Shown: positions 52,652 through 61,376, counted from the stretch's first letter. The stretch is DNA of 64,000 nt from Sinorhizobium arboris LMG 14919 (GCF_000427465.1 NZ_ATYB01000014.1:1821570-1885569); one strand, 5' to 3'. Program-made: numbers and translations. Notes: a model not told the origin generated them from the letters alone.

Positions 52652-54703
52652 ATGCTGAACGTGCCATCGAAGGACGAAAAGAACGATCCGCTGGTGCTCT
52701 TCATGCCCTCGGGCAAACGCGGCCGGTTCCCGGTCGGGACGCCGATCCTCGACGCCGCACGTTCGCTCGGGGTCTATGTCGAAAGCGTCTGTGGCGGCCG
52801 CGCCACCTGCGGCCGTTGCCAGGTTTCCGTCCAGGAAGGCAATTTCGCCAAGCACAAGATCATCTCGTCCAACGACCATATCTCGCCGGTCGGCCCCAAG
52901 GAGCAGCGTTACGCCAGCGTACGCGAATTGCCGGACGGGCGGCGACTATCCTGTTCGGCCCAGATTCTCGGTGATCTCGTCATCGACGTGCCGCAGGACA
53001 CCGTCATTAATGCGCAGGTGGTGCGTAAGGCCGCCACCGACCGCGTCATCGAGCGCAATGCCGCTGTGCAGCTTTGCTATGTCGAGGTCGAAGAGCCGGA
53101 CATGCATAAGCCGCTCGGCGATCTCGATCGGATGAAGGCCGTCCTGGAGAAGGATTGGGGCTGGAAGGATCTGTTGATCGCACCGCATCTGATCCCCCAG
53201 GTTCAGGGCATATTGCGCAAGGGCAATTGGACGGTGACCGCTGCGATCCATCGCGACATGGATTCTTCCCGTCCCTTCATCGTCGGCCTCTGGCCTGGGC
53301 TGAAGAACGAGGCCTATGGTGTCGCCTGTGATATTGGATCGACGACGATCGCCATGCATCTCGTGTCGCTGCTCTCGGGACGTATAGCGGCGTCTTCGGG
53401 CACCTCGAACCCTCAGATCCGCTTCGGCGAGGATCTGATGAGCCGCGTCTCCTACGTGATGATGAACCCCGAAGGCCGCGAGGCCATGACCAAGGCCGTA
53501 CGCGGGGCGGTGAATAGCCTTATCGGTAAGGTCTGCTCCGAAGGCGAGGTCGACCGCCACGACATTCTCGACATGGTCGTCGTCGCCAATCCGATCATGC
53601 ATCACCTTTTCCTCGGGATCGACCCGACGGAGCTCGGGCAGGCGCCGTTCGCGCTGGCCGTCTCCGGCGCCCTGCAATATTGGGCGCACGAAATCGGCAT
53701 AGACGTCAATCGCGGCGCGCGCCTCTATATGCTCCCATGCATCGCCGGCCATGTCGGAGCGGACGCCGCCGGTGCGACCCTTTCCGAGGGACCGCATCGT
53801 CAGGACAAGATGATGCTGCTGGTCGATGTCGGAACGAATGCCGAGATCGTGCTCGGCAACAAGGAGCGCGTCGTCGCGGCGTCATCGCCGACGGGCCCGG
53901 CATTCGAGGGCGCCGAGATTTCCTCCGGCCAACGGGCTGCACCGGGGGCGATCGAGCGCGTGCGCATCGATCCCGAGACGTTGGAGCCGCGATTCCGGGT
54001 GATCGGCGTCGACAAATGGTCGAACGAAGAAGGTTTCGCCGAGGCCGCCGCAGAAGTCGGCGTCACAGGGATCTGCGGCTCGGCGATCATCGAGGTCGTC
54101 GCTGAGATGTACCTCAGCGGGATCATCTCTGAGGACGGCGTCGTCGACGGCGCAATGGCCGCAAAAAGCCCGCGCATCATCCCGAACGGCCGCACCTTCT
54201 CCTATCTGCTCCACGACGGCGAACAGCGCATCACCGTGACGCAGAACGATATCAGGGCAATCCAGCTCGCCAAGTCCGCCCTTTATGCGGGCATAAAACT
54301 GCTCATGGAGAAGCAGGGTGTCGATCACGTCGACACGATTCGATTTGCCGGCGCCTTCGGCTCCTTCATCGATCCGAAATATGCGATGGTGTTGGGCCTG
54401 ATTCCGGATTGCGACCTCACCGAAGTGAAAGCGGTCGGCAATGCTGCCGGCACGGGCGCGCTGATGGCGCTCCTCAATCGCGGCCACCGCCGCGAGATCG
54501 AGCAAACAGTGAGGAAAATCGAGAAGATAGAGACGGCGCTTGAATCGAAGTTTCAGGAGCATTTCGTCAACGCCATGGCGATGCCGAACAAGGTGGATGC
54601 CTTCCCGAAACTTGCTGAAGCGGTTACCCTGCCGGCGCGCAAGGTGCTGGCCGACGACGGTGGCGAAGGAAGCGGACGCCGGCGGCGACGCAGCAGGGAA
54701 TAG
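52652..54703 (+). CDS. RACo/RamA-type corrinoid activation protein (2Fe-2S plus ASKHA)
   Basis: 683 residues. N-terminal plant-type [2Fe-2S] domain with Cys47, Cys53, Cys56 and Cys101 (ESVCGGRATCGRCQVSVQEG; RRLSCSAQIL). Then a linker and the DUF4445 ASKHA fold with ACDIGSTTIAMHLVSLLSGR, DVGTNAEIVLGNKERVVAAS and AGAFGSFIDPKYAMVLGLIP. Such proteins use ATP to reduce inactive cob(II)alamin in the carrier protein back to cob(I). Closest in layout to RACo; RamA carries its clusters at the C-terminus, which is absent here. C-terminal Arg-rich tail. Confidence 0.9.
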   Translation: MLNVPSKDEKNDPLVLFMPSGKRGRFPVGTPILDAARSLGVYVESVCGGRATCGRCQVSVQEGNFAKHKIISSNDHISPVGPKEQRYASVRELPDGRRLSCSAQILGDLVIDVPQDTVINAQVVRKAATDRVIERNAAVQLCYVEVEEPDMHKPLGDLDRMKAVLEKDWGWKDLLIAPHLIPQVQGILRKGNWTVTAAIHRDMDSSRPFIVGLWPGLKNEAYGVACDIGSTTIAMHLVSLLSGRIAASSGTSNPQIRFGEDLMSRVSYVMMNPEGREAMTKAVRGAVNSLIGKVCSEGEVDRHDILDMVVVANPIMHHLFLGIDPTELGQAPFALAVSGALQYWAHEIGIDVNRGARLYMLPCIAGHVGADAAGATLSEGPHRQDKMMLLVDVGTNAEIVLGNKERVVAASSPTGPAFEGAEISSGQRAAPGAIERVRIDPETLEPRFRVIGVDKWSNEEGFAEAAAEVGVTGICGSAIIEVVAEMYLSGIISEDGVVDGAMAAKSPRIIPNGRTFSYLLHDGEQRITVTQNDIRAIQLAKSALYAGIKLLMEKQGVDHVDTIRFAGAFGSFIDPKYAMVLGLIPDCDLTEVKAVGNAAGTGALMALLNRGHRREIEQTVRKIEKIETALESKFQEHFVNAMAMPNKVDAFPKLAEAVTLPARKVLADDGGEGSGRRRRRSRE

Positions 54704-54780
54704 CCCCAGCGGCGGCGCCTCTCCGCCTCTGCCTCATAGGCAGGCTGGCCAGCAGCCCTGTGTCCGACTGAGGAGAATCG

Positions 54781-55443
54781 ATGAAGGACGGCCGCAATCC
54801 TGGACAGGTCATCATTCTCAACGGAGCGCCAAGGTCCGGCAAGTCGAGCATAGCCGAGGCAATTCAGGAGACATTCGACGGGCCGTGGATGAGCCTCGGC
54901 GTCGACACCTACATGGAGCGGGTGACGCCTCGGCGCTACCTACCGGGTATCGGGCTGCGGCCCGGAGGTGAATTGCCTGAGATCGAAGCTCTCGTCCCAC
55001 TGTTCTATGCCGCTCTTTACGAATCCATTGCTGCGCATAGCCGCCTTGGCCTCAACGTTGTCGCCGATGTCGGGCATCACGACGCCTATGCCGAACCACG
55101 CCATATCCTTCCCGACTGCGCCCGCCGGCTTCTTGGTCTTCCGGTCCTCTTCGTCGGAGTGCGCTGCCGGATCGAAACGATCATGGAGCGGCGCAATCGC
55201 GGTCAGCCCGGTCGCGAAGGCCGCTATCTCACCGGTAGTGGGGCGGAACCTGTTCCGCATCAGGTGCTCGCTTGGCAACGAGAGGTGCATCGCCCCGGCA
55301 TCTACGATCTCGCGGTCGATACATCGTTGGCTACACCAGAGGAATGCGCCGCACTTATCCGCAAGCGGCTCGGATCCGGACCGCGCGCTCCGACGGCATT
55401 CCAGAGACTGGCCGCAATGGCCAGGGCTTCGTACCCGGATTAA
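54781..55443 (+). CDS. P-loop kinase, chloramphenicol phosphotransferase-like
   Basis: 220 residues. Walker A VIILNGAPRSGKSSIAEAIQ at residue 10, then GPWMSLGVDTYMERVTPRRY and LNVVADVGHHDAYAEPRHIL. The CPT-like family contains small-molecule kinases. No evidence for an antibiotic role here. It is 77 bases after the activator gene, possibly the last gene of the operon or separate. Confidence 0.75.
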   Translation: MKDGRNPGQVIILNGAPRSGKSSIAEAIQETFDGPWMSLGVDTYMERVTPRRYLPGIGLRPGGELPEIEALVPLFYAALYESIAAHSRLGLNVVADVGHHDAYAEPRHILPDCARRLLGLPVLFVGVRCRIETIMERRNRGQPGREGRYLTGSGAEPVPHQVLAWQREVHRPGIYDLAVDTSLATPEECAALIRKRLGSGPRAPTAFQRLAAMARASYPD

Positions 55444-55478
55444 AGCGCGATGCGAAAAGTGTGTAACGGATTTCCGTC
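55444..55478 (+). repeat. Dispersed element, copy 4 (partial)
   Basis: AGCGCGATGCGAAAAGTGTG followed by TAACGGATTTCCGTCCG directly after the kinase stop. Matches the left arm and core of the elements at 28384, 34998 and 37656, without the closing arm. Confidence 0.5.
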
Positions 55479-55529
55479 CGGAAGTGCGGTCATTCCACGG
55501 CTGAGTGTTTCGATTGTGCCCGCGTGAAA

Positions 55530-56000
55530 TCACGCAGCCGCCTTGTCCACATAGGACGCCAGGAGGCCGCCCCAGCCGCTCTCCGAATCGAAAATGCCCC
55601 ACATGTCCTTGGCCTTCGCGCCGTAATTTTCAAGGTGCCGATGCTCGAGAGTGACGGTTGTACCACCTTCACCATTCGCCTCGAACAGGACCTCCACCTC
55701 GGTGTGGAGGGCGGGATCGTAGTCGAAATCGGCATTGAGCTGCCAATCGAACAGGATTCGGTTCGGTCGGTCGCATGCGATGACCCGGCCCCAGTCGAAC
55801 TCCTCTCCGGCGTTGCCGATCTCGTACCAGCGGCCACCCGCGACGGGCTCCACCACGACCGTCTTCTGGCCAGACTTGGTGAGGCTGTGGCCCTTGATCC
55901 ACCAGGTTCCCATTCCGCTGACGAAGATATCGAAAGCCTGTTGCGGTGGTGTACGCACTGTAACGAACTTCCGGACAGGCGCCGTCTCGATCATGTGCAT
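55530..56000 (-). CDS. SRPBCC/AHSA1 family protein
   Basis: 156 residues. START-like fold with TPPQQAFDIFVSGMGTWWIK, EPVAGGRWYEIGNAGEEFDW and TEVEVLFEANGEGGTTVTLE, ending WGGLLASYVDKAAA. ATG 55998-56000 has AGGAGG eight bases upstream. Such proteins are usually encoded with an ArsR-type repressor, as here (32 bases upstream). Ligand unknown. Confidence 0.88.
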   Translation of the reverse strand: MHMIETAPVRKFVTVRTPPQQAFDIFVSGMGTWWIKGHSLTKSGQKTVVVEPVAGGRWYEIGNAGEEFDWGRVIACDRPNRILFDWQLNADFDYDPALHTEVEVLFEANGEGGTTVTLEHRHLENYGAKAKDMWGIFDSESGWGGLLASYVDKAAA

Positions 56001-56031
56001 GATGTTATCCTCCTGTGGGATCGCGATAAGT

Positions 56032-56361
56032 TTACTCTTCGGCACCTCCAGAATGCTCGGCCGCCTCGACCGCCTGTTCGAATGCATCGAGCTGATCGTC
56101 CCAGAATCGGTCGAGCCATTTCCGGAGCGGGCCGAGCCCGTTCAGATCGATCGAATAGATTCGCCGCGCACCCGACGGCACGTCGCGAACGAGGCGTGCC
56201 TCCTTCAATATCTTCAAATGCTGCGAAATTGCCGGCTGCGAAACCGGCATCGTCCGGGCGATGTCGGCGACCGACCGCCGCCGCTCCGCCACCTTCTCGA
56301 AAATTGCACGGCGCGTCGGATCGGCGAGCGCAGCGAAGGCTCTATCTTGATCATAAGTCAT
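56032..56361 (-). CDS. ArsR-family HTH repressor
   Basis: 109 residues. Winged helix: LADPTRRAIFEKVAERRRSV, ADIARTMPVSQPAISQHLKI, LKEARLVRDVPSGARRIYSI. No metal-binding cysteines, so not a classic arsenic sensor. Probably autoregulates from the palindrome at 56367-56388 and controls the SRPBCC gene that follows in the same operon. Confidence 0.88.
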   Translation of the reverse strand: MTYDQDRAFAALADPTRRAIFEKVAERRRSVADIARTMPVSQPAISQHLKILKEARLVRDVPSGARRIYSIDLNGLGPLRKWLDRFWDDQLDAFEQAVEAAEHSGGAEE

Positions 56362-56366
56362 AGCTT

Positions 56367-56388
56367 ATTATAAGTGCCAACTTATAAT
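56367..56388. promoter_or_regulatory. Perfect palindrome ATTATAAGT-GCCA-ACTTATAAT
   Basis: Nine-base arms six bases upstream of the ArsR gene ATG. The position suits an autoregulatory operator of the ArsR-family protein. Confidence 0.7.
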
Positions 56389-56543
56389 CGTCAACCTCTG
56401 CGCATCGCGGGACGCCGCCGGAGGCATAGCCTCCAGCAGTCGCTCATCGATCATTCGTTAGGATCGAACGAAGCCGCTCTCGCATCTTTCTGCGCAGCGT
56501 TTACTTCTCGAGTCGTTGGCGTTCCCGAGGGGGGATTGCGGAA

Positions 56544-57440
56544 TTATGCCGCCTGCATCTGCAGCTCGGCGAAGGCAGCGCGAACATGCTCCGCCACCGC
56601 CAGAACCGGCGCCGGCGCGTCCTCGATGACCTTGAGGCCGATGTTATAGTGGCCGAGATCCGGCAGTCCGTCACGCTCGCCGAGTTGGATCATCTCGCCC
56701 CGCACGAGGTAGCGCGGCAGAGGCGCGATCGCGAGTCCGGCAAGGACGGCGGCGCGCTGCCCGGTCGTATAGGCGCTCAAAAAGGCGATGCGAAACTTGC
56801 GGCCGGCGCGCGACAGCTTCTCGACCGCGTCTGCACGCCAGACGCAGCCGTCCTCCCACATGGAAACCGGCAGCGGATCGCGCAGATGCGCATTCCCGCA
56901 TTTCGCCCCCGCCCAGACCAGTTTCTCCTGCATCAGGATTTCGGCGTCCTTCACAGATTCCTCCGAAAGGCTGTTGAAAACGGCAATGTCCAAGCGGTGC
57001 TCGTCGACCCGCTTGCGCATCGCGTTGCTCATGCCGATCGAAACGTCGATCGTCACGTTCGGATAGGTCTCGGCAAAGCGCTTCAACACGTCCGGAAGAA
57101 TTCGCTCGCCGACGTCCTCCGGCGCCCCAACCCGCACCACACCGTTCATGTCGGGCAACAGGAAGCGGGATACCGTCTCGTTATTGAGCGATAAAAGCCG
57201 CCGGGCATAGCCGAGCAGGAGTTCGCCCTTCGGCGTCAGCGACACCGAACGAGCGTCGCGCAGGAACAAAGTGCAGCCGAGCATTTCCTCCAGTTTCTTG
57301 ATCTGCATCGAAACGGCCGAGGGCGTGCGGTAGACCGTCTCCGCGGCAGTCGTGAAGTTGCCGGTCTCGGCAATGGCGACGAAGGTCTTCAGCACATCCA
57401 TTTCGAGCAGCGGAAGCGCGTGGCGCATCATCATGTTCAT
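56544..57440 (-). CDS. LysR-family regulator (LrhA-like)
   Basis: 298 residues. HTH LLEMDVLKTFVAIAETGNFT, AAETVYRTPSAVSMQIKKLE and LGCTLFLRDARSVSLTPKGE; the substrate domain includes GAPEDVGERILPDVLKRFAE. The start has AGAGG eight bases upstream. Divergent from a DUF1127-type gene with a CTATC-N13-GATAG dyad (57452-57474) close upstream. LrhA-type LysR genes beside DUF1127 genes are common in Rhizobiales. Confidence 0.88.
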   Translation of the reverse strand: MNMMMRHALPLLEMDVLKTFVAIAETGNFTTAAETVYRTPSAVSMQIKKLEEMLGCTLFLRDARSVSLTPKGELLLGYARRLLSLNNETVSRFLLPDMNGVVRVGAPEDVGERILPDVLKRFAETYPNVTIDVSIGMSNAMRKRVDEHRLDIAVFNSLSEESVKDAEILMQEKLVWAGAKCGNAHLRDPLPVSMWEDGCVWRADAVEKLSRAGRKFRIAFLSAYTTGQRAAVLAGLAIAPLPRYLVRGEMIQLGERDGLPDLGHYNIGLKVIEDAPAPVLAVAEHVRAAFAELQMQAA

Positions 57441-57451
57441 GGCGGCATCCT

Positions 57452-57474
57452 CTATCAGAAAAACTGAAAGATAG
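57452..57474. promoter_or_regulatory. LysR-type dyad CTATC-N13-GATAG
   Basis: Five-base arms 12 bases upstream of the LysR start. The interior is A-rich, as for LysR autoregulatory sites. Confidence 0.4.
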
Positions 57475-57562
57475 CTTTATTTCATTTCGTTTGATTGAAC
57501 AGCACGCATGCGCGATAGTCAAGCGCAAGGACGGAGACGTCCCGAACCAGAAGGAAAAGGCT

Positions 57563-57928
57563 ATGTCCGCTCTGACATTGGCAATCGACAATGGCGTCCC
57601 CCGCGAAAGGCTGCGTCCAAGCGGCGGAGCAACGGGTCAGGCCTCCCGGTATCCGGACGCAACGGGCCGCAGCCTCGACACCGCCACGGCACGCACCACG
57701 GATGAAGGAGACGTCGTTCTGGCGATGCTGATGCATGCCCGGTCACTCATTGAAATGATCGCCGAACGCAGGCGCGCCGGCAATCTTGTCAGGAATCGGG
57801 TGGAAACGCGCCGCCAATTGGCGAGACTGCCGACATGGGTCCGCAACGACCTGTTACCCGCGGAACAGCAGCCGTCCCGAGCATCCGATAGAACGGCTGC
57901 AGCGGGTGAAATCAATCACGATGTTTGA
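57563..57928 (+). CDS. DUF1127-like protein (divergent)
   Basis: 121 residues. The C-terminal part resembles the DUF1127 helix: ETRRQLARLPTWVRNDLLPA. The N-terminal half is unlike the family and rich in Arg/Thr. ATG 57563 chosen (AGGAAAAGGCT upstream). DUF1127 proteins bind RNA or affect stress and phosphate responses in some alphaproteobacteria. Divergent from the LysR gene. Confidence 0.65.
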   Translation: MSALTLAIDNGVPRERLRPSGGATGQASRYPDATGRSLDTATARTTDEGDVVLAMLMHARSLIEMIAERRRAGNLVRNRVETRRQLARLPTWVRNDLLPAEQQPSRASDRTAAAGEINHDV

Positions 57929-57945
57929 TGAAAAGCATCAAACAT
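57921..57945 (+). repeat. Hairpin ATGTTTGATG-N5-CATCAAACAT over the stop codon
   Basis: Perfect ten-base arms with a five-base loop spanning the stop of the first DUF1127-like gene. No T run, so an mRNA stability element or operator seems more likely than a terminator. Confidence 0.55.
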
Positions 57946-58023
57946 ATTCGTTTGAATGATCAATCGCGTTGCACCATAACGTCCATGGTCGCGACCTTTT
58001 GAGGAACTCAGAAGGAACCAGCA

Positions 58024-58224
58024 ATGTCTATGAACGAGCATTCGTCGCCCGCATCGAGCCAGGGTCTTGCAGCCCTGCCCGGACTCTTCAATCTGCGTGC
58101 CCGCGCCTGGGCGGCCTGGAAGCGGCACCGCAACGAACGTGTCCTGGAGAACCTCTCCTATGACACGTTGAAGGATATTGGCTTCCCCTCCGTCGATGAT
58201 GCGGTGCATAAGACGGAACAATGA
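58024..58224 (+). CDS. DUF1127 protein
   Basis: 66 residues with the family core WAAWKRHRNERVLENLSYDT followed by LKDIGFPSVDDAVHKTEQ. Short Arg-rich protein. Start has GAAGGAACC upstream. Ends 43 bases before a strong terminator, so this small two-gene unit is self-contained. Confidence 0.88.
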   Translation: MSMNEHSSPASSQGLAALPGLFNLRARAWAAWKRHRNERVLENLSYDTLKDIGFPSVDDAVHKTEQ

Positions 58225-58266
58225 ATAAAGACTCCAAATGCCATCCTCCCGGCATGACCGAACTAT

Positions 58267-58299
58267 AAGGGCATTCCCGAAACGGAATGCCCTTTTTGT
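58267..58299 (+). terminator. Intrinsic terminator after the DUF1127 gene
   Basis: Stem AAGGGCATTCC / GGAATGCCCTT, loop CGAAAC, followed by TTTTTGTTT on the plus strand. Confidence 0.92.
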
Positions 58300-58338
58300 T
58301 TCGGTGAGCGCCAAGCTTGCTCCGCCCGCAAGTGCTCC

Positions 58339-59202
58339 CTACTCGAAAAATCCCTTCGGCGTCTTACCCAGCAGAAAAGGCTCGACAAACGCATGAAGAA
58401 GGTCGGTCTGGCCGATGACGGCAGTGTGCGATGTCGCCGGAAGGACAGCGAGGCGCGAGGCGGGCAGCGGTTCGCCCATGTCGCCCATCACCCCCCCGCC
58501 GAGCAATCGGAACAGAGCGACCGAATGTTCGAGCGTCGCCACGTCCGCATCGCCGGTGATGATCAGAACCGGGGTCTTCAGCGCCTTGACGTCCGCTTCC
58601 CATGCCATCGGCTCCTTCTCAAGCGCGATCAGCTTCCTGACAAGCTCGGGAAACCCGTCGGGATCGGCCGCGAGTTTGCGGTAGTCCTCCGCAAACGGCA
58701 TGCTGACGAACATTTCGACGGACATCTGGGGAATGAAGGCCCTGAACGCCGGTTGCCAGCCCTCGGCATCATAGGCGACGGAGGCGGCGGCGAGCTTGTT
58801 GACCTTTTCCGGATGGCGGATGGCAAGCTGCAGGCCGGCAGCAGCTCCCATGGAGTAACCGAAGACATCGGCCTTCTCGACCTTCACCGCATCCATGAAG
58901 GCTGCGACGTCATCGGCCAAATTGGGATAGGTGATCGGCCGGTCGATATCCGTGGTGCGGCCGTGTCCCTGGAACTCGATTGCATAAACCCTATGGCTCT
59001 CGGCGAGCTTCGGAATGATCGCGCCCATTGAGGGGATGTTCATGTAGGCGCCGTGCAGCACGATCAAGGGATCGCCCTCGCCCGAGACTTCGTAATACAT
59101 TTCCATGCCGTTGACCTTGACCCGCTCGCCCACCGGTTCCGATCGGGCTAACGTGGCGCTTGCAATGAGCAGAGCCGTGGTAATCAGTGCAGTGCGGAAC
59201 AT
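58339..59202 (-). CDS. Secreted alpha/beta hydrolase
   Basis: 287 residues. Signal peptide MFRTALITTALLIASATLAR, then LIVLHGAYMNIPSMGAIIPK, nucleophile Ser in VFGYSMGAAAGLQLAIRHPE, acid Asp in VLIITGDADVATLEHSVALF and late His in VLPATSHTAVIGQ. ATG 59200-59202 has GAGGAG upstream. The substrate is unknown; periplasmic location is predicted. Confidence 0.88.
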   Translation of the reverse strand: MFRTALITTALLIASATLARSEPVGERVKVNGMEMYYEVSGEGDPLIVLHGAYMNIPSMGAIIPKLAESHRVYAIEFQGHGRTTDIDRPITYPNLADDVAAFMDAVKVEKADVFGYSMGAAAGLQLAIRHPEKVNKLAAASVAYDAEGWQPAFRAFIPQMSVEMFVSMPFAEDYRKLAADPDGFPELVRKLIALEKEPMAWEADVKALKTPVLIITGDADVATLEHSVALFRLLGGGVMGDMGEPLPASRLAVLPATSHTAVIGQTDLLHAFVEPFLLGKTPKGFFE

Positions 59203-59338
59203 CGATCTTCTCCTCGTTTTCACCCGGCTGAGGCCGGTGTCGATCATAAGACGGGCGAGGCTCGTTTGCCCCGACATGGTTCGCTCAAAATTCTGATTCG
59301 GCGTTGTGCTGCCGCTTTCTCGGAGCGATGCCGATGCT

Positions 59339-59384
59339 CTAGAAGCACTTACGGGAAAAGAACGGTTCTCCCGGAAGTGTCTAG
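59339..59384. repeat. Imperfect palindrome between hydrolase and YdeI genes
   Basis: Arms CTAGAAGCACTTACGGG (from 59339) and CCCGGAAGTGTCTAG (to 59384) enclose AAAAGAACGGTTCT. Looks like another intergenic palindrome, unlike the GCGGGATGAGG family. Confidence 0.55.
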
Positions 59385-59459
59385 CTGGCGCCGGCGGCAG
59401 GTTTTTGCTTTCGTAGAAACGCCCGCAACCGAAGAGCCTTCAAAAGGCTGGTGATTCTC

Positions 59460-60059
59460 ATGAGTGAACAAGATGCGGAACTGCCCGTGATCCACTTTCC
59501 GGATGCCAAGGCCTTCGAAAGTTGGGTCGAACAACAGGACCCCGATTGCAAAGGTCTTTGGGTGAAGTTCGCCAAGAAGGCGTCCGGGATCGCAAGCATC
59601 ACGCCTCGGGAGGCGCTCGATGTTGCGCTCTGTTACGGCTGGATCGACGGTCAGCGTACGGGATCCGACAGCGACTTCTACCTGAACAAATACACGCCGC
59701 GTCGTGCGCGCAGCCGATGGTCGCAGGTGAATTGCGCTCGGGCGACTGAATTGATCGCCGAGGGGCGCATGACGCCGCGCGGTCTTGCCGAAGTTGAACG
59801 CGCCAGGACCGACGGCCGGTGGGATGCCGCCGCGCCACCCCCGAGCAAGGCGACCGTGCCTGACGATCTTCGCGATGCGCTCGCGCAGAATGCGGGCGCG
59901 AAGATGCTGTTCGACCAACTCGACAGCCGAAATCGCTACGCTATCCTTTTCCGCATTCACGACGCGAAGAAGGCCGAGACGCGCGCCGCGCGCATCGAAA
60001 AATATGTCGGTATGCTTGCCCGGGGCGAGACGCCCTATCCGCGGCGCAAGGCGCGATAG
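59460..60059 (+). CDS. YdeI/OmpD-associated family protein
   Basis: 199 residues. Starts MSEQDAELPVIHFPDAKAFE, then CKGLWVKFAKKASGIASITP, REALDVALCYGWIDGQRTGS, YTPRRARSRWSQVNCARATE. These are the hallmarks of the YdeI-like family linked to bacteriocin or peptide protection in enterobacteria; the biochemical role is unclear. A GTG at 59451 in frame would add three residues. Confidence 0.88.
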   Translation: MSEQDAELPVIHFPDAKAFESWVEQQDPDCKGLWVKFAKKASGIASITPREALDVALCYGWIDGQRTGSDSDFYLNKYTPRRARSRWSQVNCARATELIAEGRMTPRGLAEVERARTDGRWDAAAPPPSKATVPDDLRDALAQNAGAKMLFDQLDSRNRYAILFRIHDAKKAETRAARIEKYVGMLARGETPYPRRKAR

Positions 60060-60135
60060 AGCACCTCCCCGAAGACTATGCGGCGATTCTCAGTCCGGGA
60101 ATGCATAATTCTGATGAGATCGATCGACCTGCCTC

Positions 60136-61104
60136 TCAGGCCGCCAGCGGCTCGACCTCGACCGTCACGTGCGAAAGCTCGTGGATATGCTTGAGCTTGC
60201 GGCGGTAGCTCGACGGACTTTGCGGATTCTTCGTCACCAGCGAAACGATGGCACCGTGGTGGCCGGGCCCAAGCTGCCACACGTGCAAATCGGTGATCAG
60301 ATCCCCGTCCCGCTCGATCGCCGCGCGTATTTCGTCCGGCAGGTCCTCGCCCGGCGGGATGTAATCGAGCAGCACGCTGCCGCTGTCCCGTATAAGGCCC
60401 AATGACCAGCGGGCAATCACCAGCGCGCCGACAATGCCCATCATCGGATCGAGCCATATCCAGCCATAGACGCTGCCGGCTGCAAGAGCGACGATCGCGA
60501 GGACAGAGGTGAGCGCGTCCGCCATCACATGCAGGTAGGCGGCACGCAGGTTGTTGTCCCGGCCGTGGCTTGAGGCGGCATGGTCGCGCTCGTGATGATG
60601 ATGGCCGTGGTGGTGGTGATGGTGACCGTGGTGGTGATGTGAATGATCCTCGCGAAGCAGCCAGGCACAAGCGAGATTGACCGCAAGGCCGAGCACGGCC
60701 ACCGAAATGGCCTGCGGGAAACTGATCGCCACCGGATTGGCAAGCCTCAGGAGGCTTTCCCAGCCGATCAGCAGAGCGATCAGGGCAAGTACGATCGCGC
60801 TTGAGAAGCCGGCGAGATCGCCGAGCTTGCCCGTACCGAAGGTAAAGCGTGGATTGCGGGCATTGCGCCGGGCATAGAGATAGGCAAGCGCCGCGATCAG
60901 CAGCGCCGCGGCGTGTGTCGACATGTGCCAGCCGTCGGCGACCAGGGCCATCGAACCGTAAAATGTACCCGCGGCGATCTCCGCGACCATCATTCCCGCA
61001 GTCAGTGCGATGACGAACCAGGTTCGCCTTTCGTTGCGCTGGTGATTGTCGCCGAGGAATACATGGTCATGGCCTGCGGGCGACGGTGGATGGGTCTCGC
61101 TCAT
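60136..61104 (-). CDS. dmeF: Ni/Co efflux protein DmeF (cation diffusion facilitator)
   Basis: 322 residues. Six membrane segments and the CDF sites: first metal site in VADGWHMSTHAAALLIAALA and second in YLHVMADALTSVLAIVALAA. The cytoplasmic loop between helices is extremely His-rich (about residues 152-175, with runs such as HHHHGHHHHHHGHHHH). The C-terminal CDF domain ends with HIHELSHVTVEVEPLAA. Overlaps dmeR by four bases. Exports Co(II)/Ni(II), useful in an organism that imports cobalt for B12. Confidence 0.92.
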   Translation of the reverse strand: MSETHPPSPAGHDHVFLGDNHQRNERRTWFVIALTAGMMVAEIAAGTFYGSMALVADGWHMSTHAAALLIAALAYLYARRNARNPRFTFGTGKLGDLAGFSSAIVLALIALLIGWESLLRLANPVAISFPQAISVAVLGLAVNLACAWLLREDHSHHHHGHHHHHHGHHHHERDHAASSHGRDNNLRAAYLHVMADALTSVLAIVALAAGSVYGWIWLDPMMGIVGALVIARWSLGLIRDSGSVLLDYIPPGEDLPDEIRAAIERDGDLITDLHVWQLGPGHHGAIVSLVTKNPQSPSSYRRKLKHIHELSHVTVEVEPLAA

Positions 61105-61373
61105 TTCAGGTATCTCCTGACGATTTCGATCAGTTCGGCAGCGCCCTCTTCGCGCTCGCCTTGAGCTTCGTTACCGGCGACGTGGCCACGAATATGATCT
61201 TCGATCAGTTCGATCGTCAGCCCGTTGACCGCACCGCGTACGGAGGCGACAAGGTTGAGAATATCGCCGCAGGGTTGGCTGGCCTCAAGTGCACGCTCGA
61301 CCGCCTCCATCTGCCCCTTCAGCCGGCGGACGCGGGCGAGCAACTTTGCCTGATCTCTTATGGTGTGGGACAT
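61101..61373 (-). CDS. dmeR: RcnR/CsoR-family metal repressor DmeR
   Basis: 90 residues: HTIRDQAKLLARVRRLKGQM, EAVERALEASQPCGDILNLV, NGLTIELIEDHIRGHV. His2-type N-terminal residue, the Cys in QPCGD and the His in EDHIRGHV are the expected metal ligands. ATG 61371-61373 chosen, right after the operator-like dyad. It represses dmeF in the absence of metal, as shown for Rhizobium leguminosarum dmeRF. Confidence 0.9.
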   Translation of the reverse strand: MSHTIRDQAKLLARVRRLKGQMEAVERALEASQPCGDILNLVASVRGAVNGLTIELIEDHIRGHVAGNEAQGEREEGAAELIEIVRRYLK

Positions 61374-61376
61374 AGC

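Noticed and set aside
54781..55443. Chloramphenicol resistance gene
   Set aside because: Only the general P-loop kinase fold of the CPT family is visible; nothing supports antibiotic specificity.
60580..60660. CAC/GTG-rich tract as a simple repeat of unknown origin
   Set aside because: It encodes the His-rich metal loop of DmeF and is fully explained by that.
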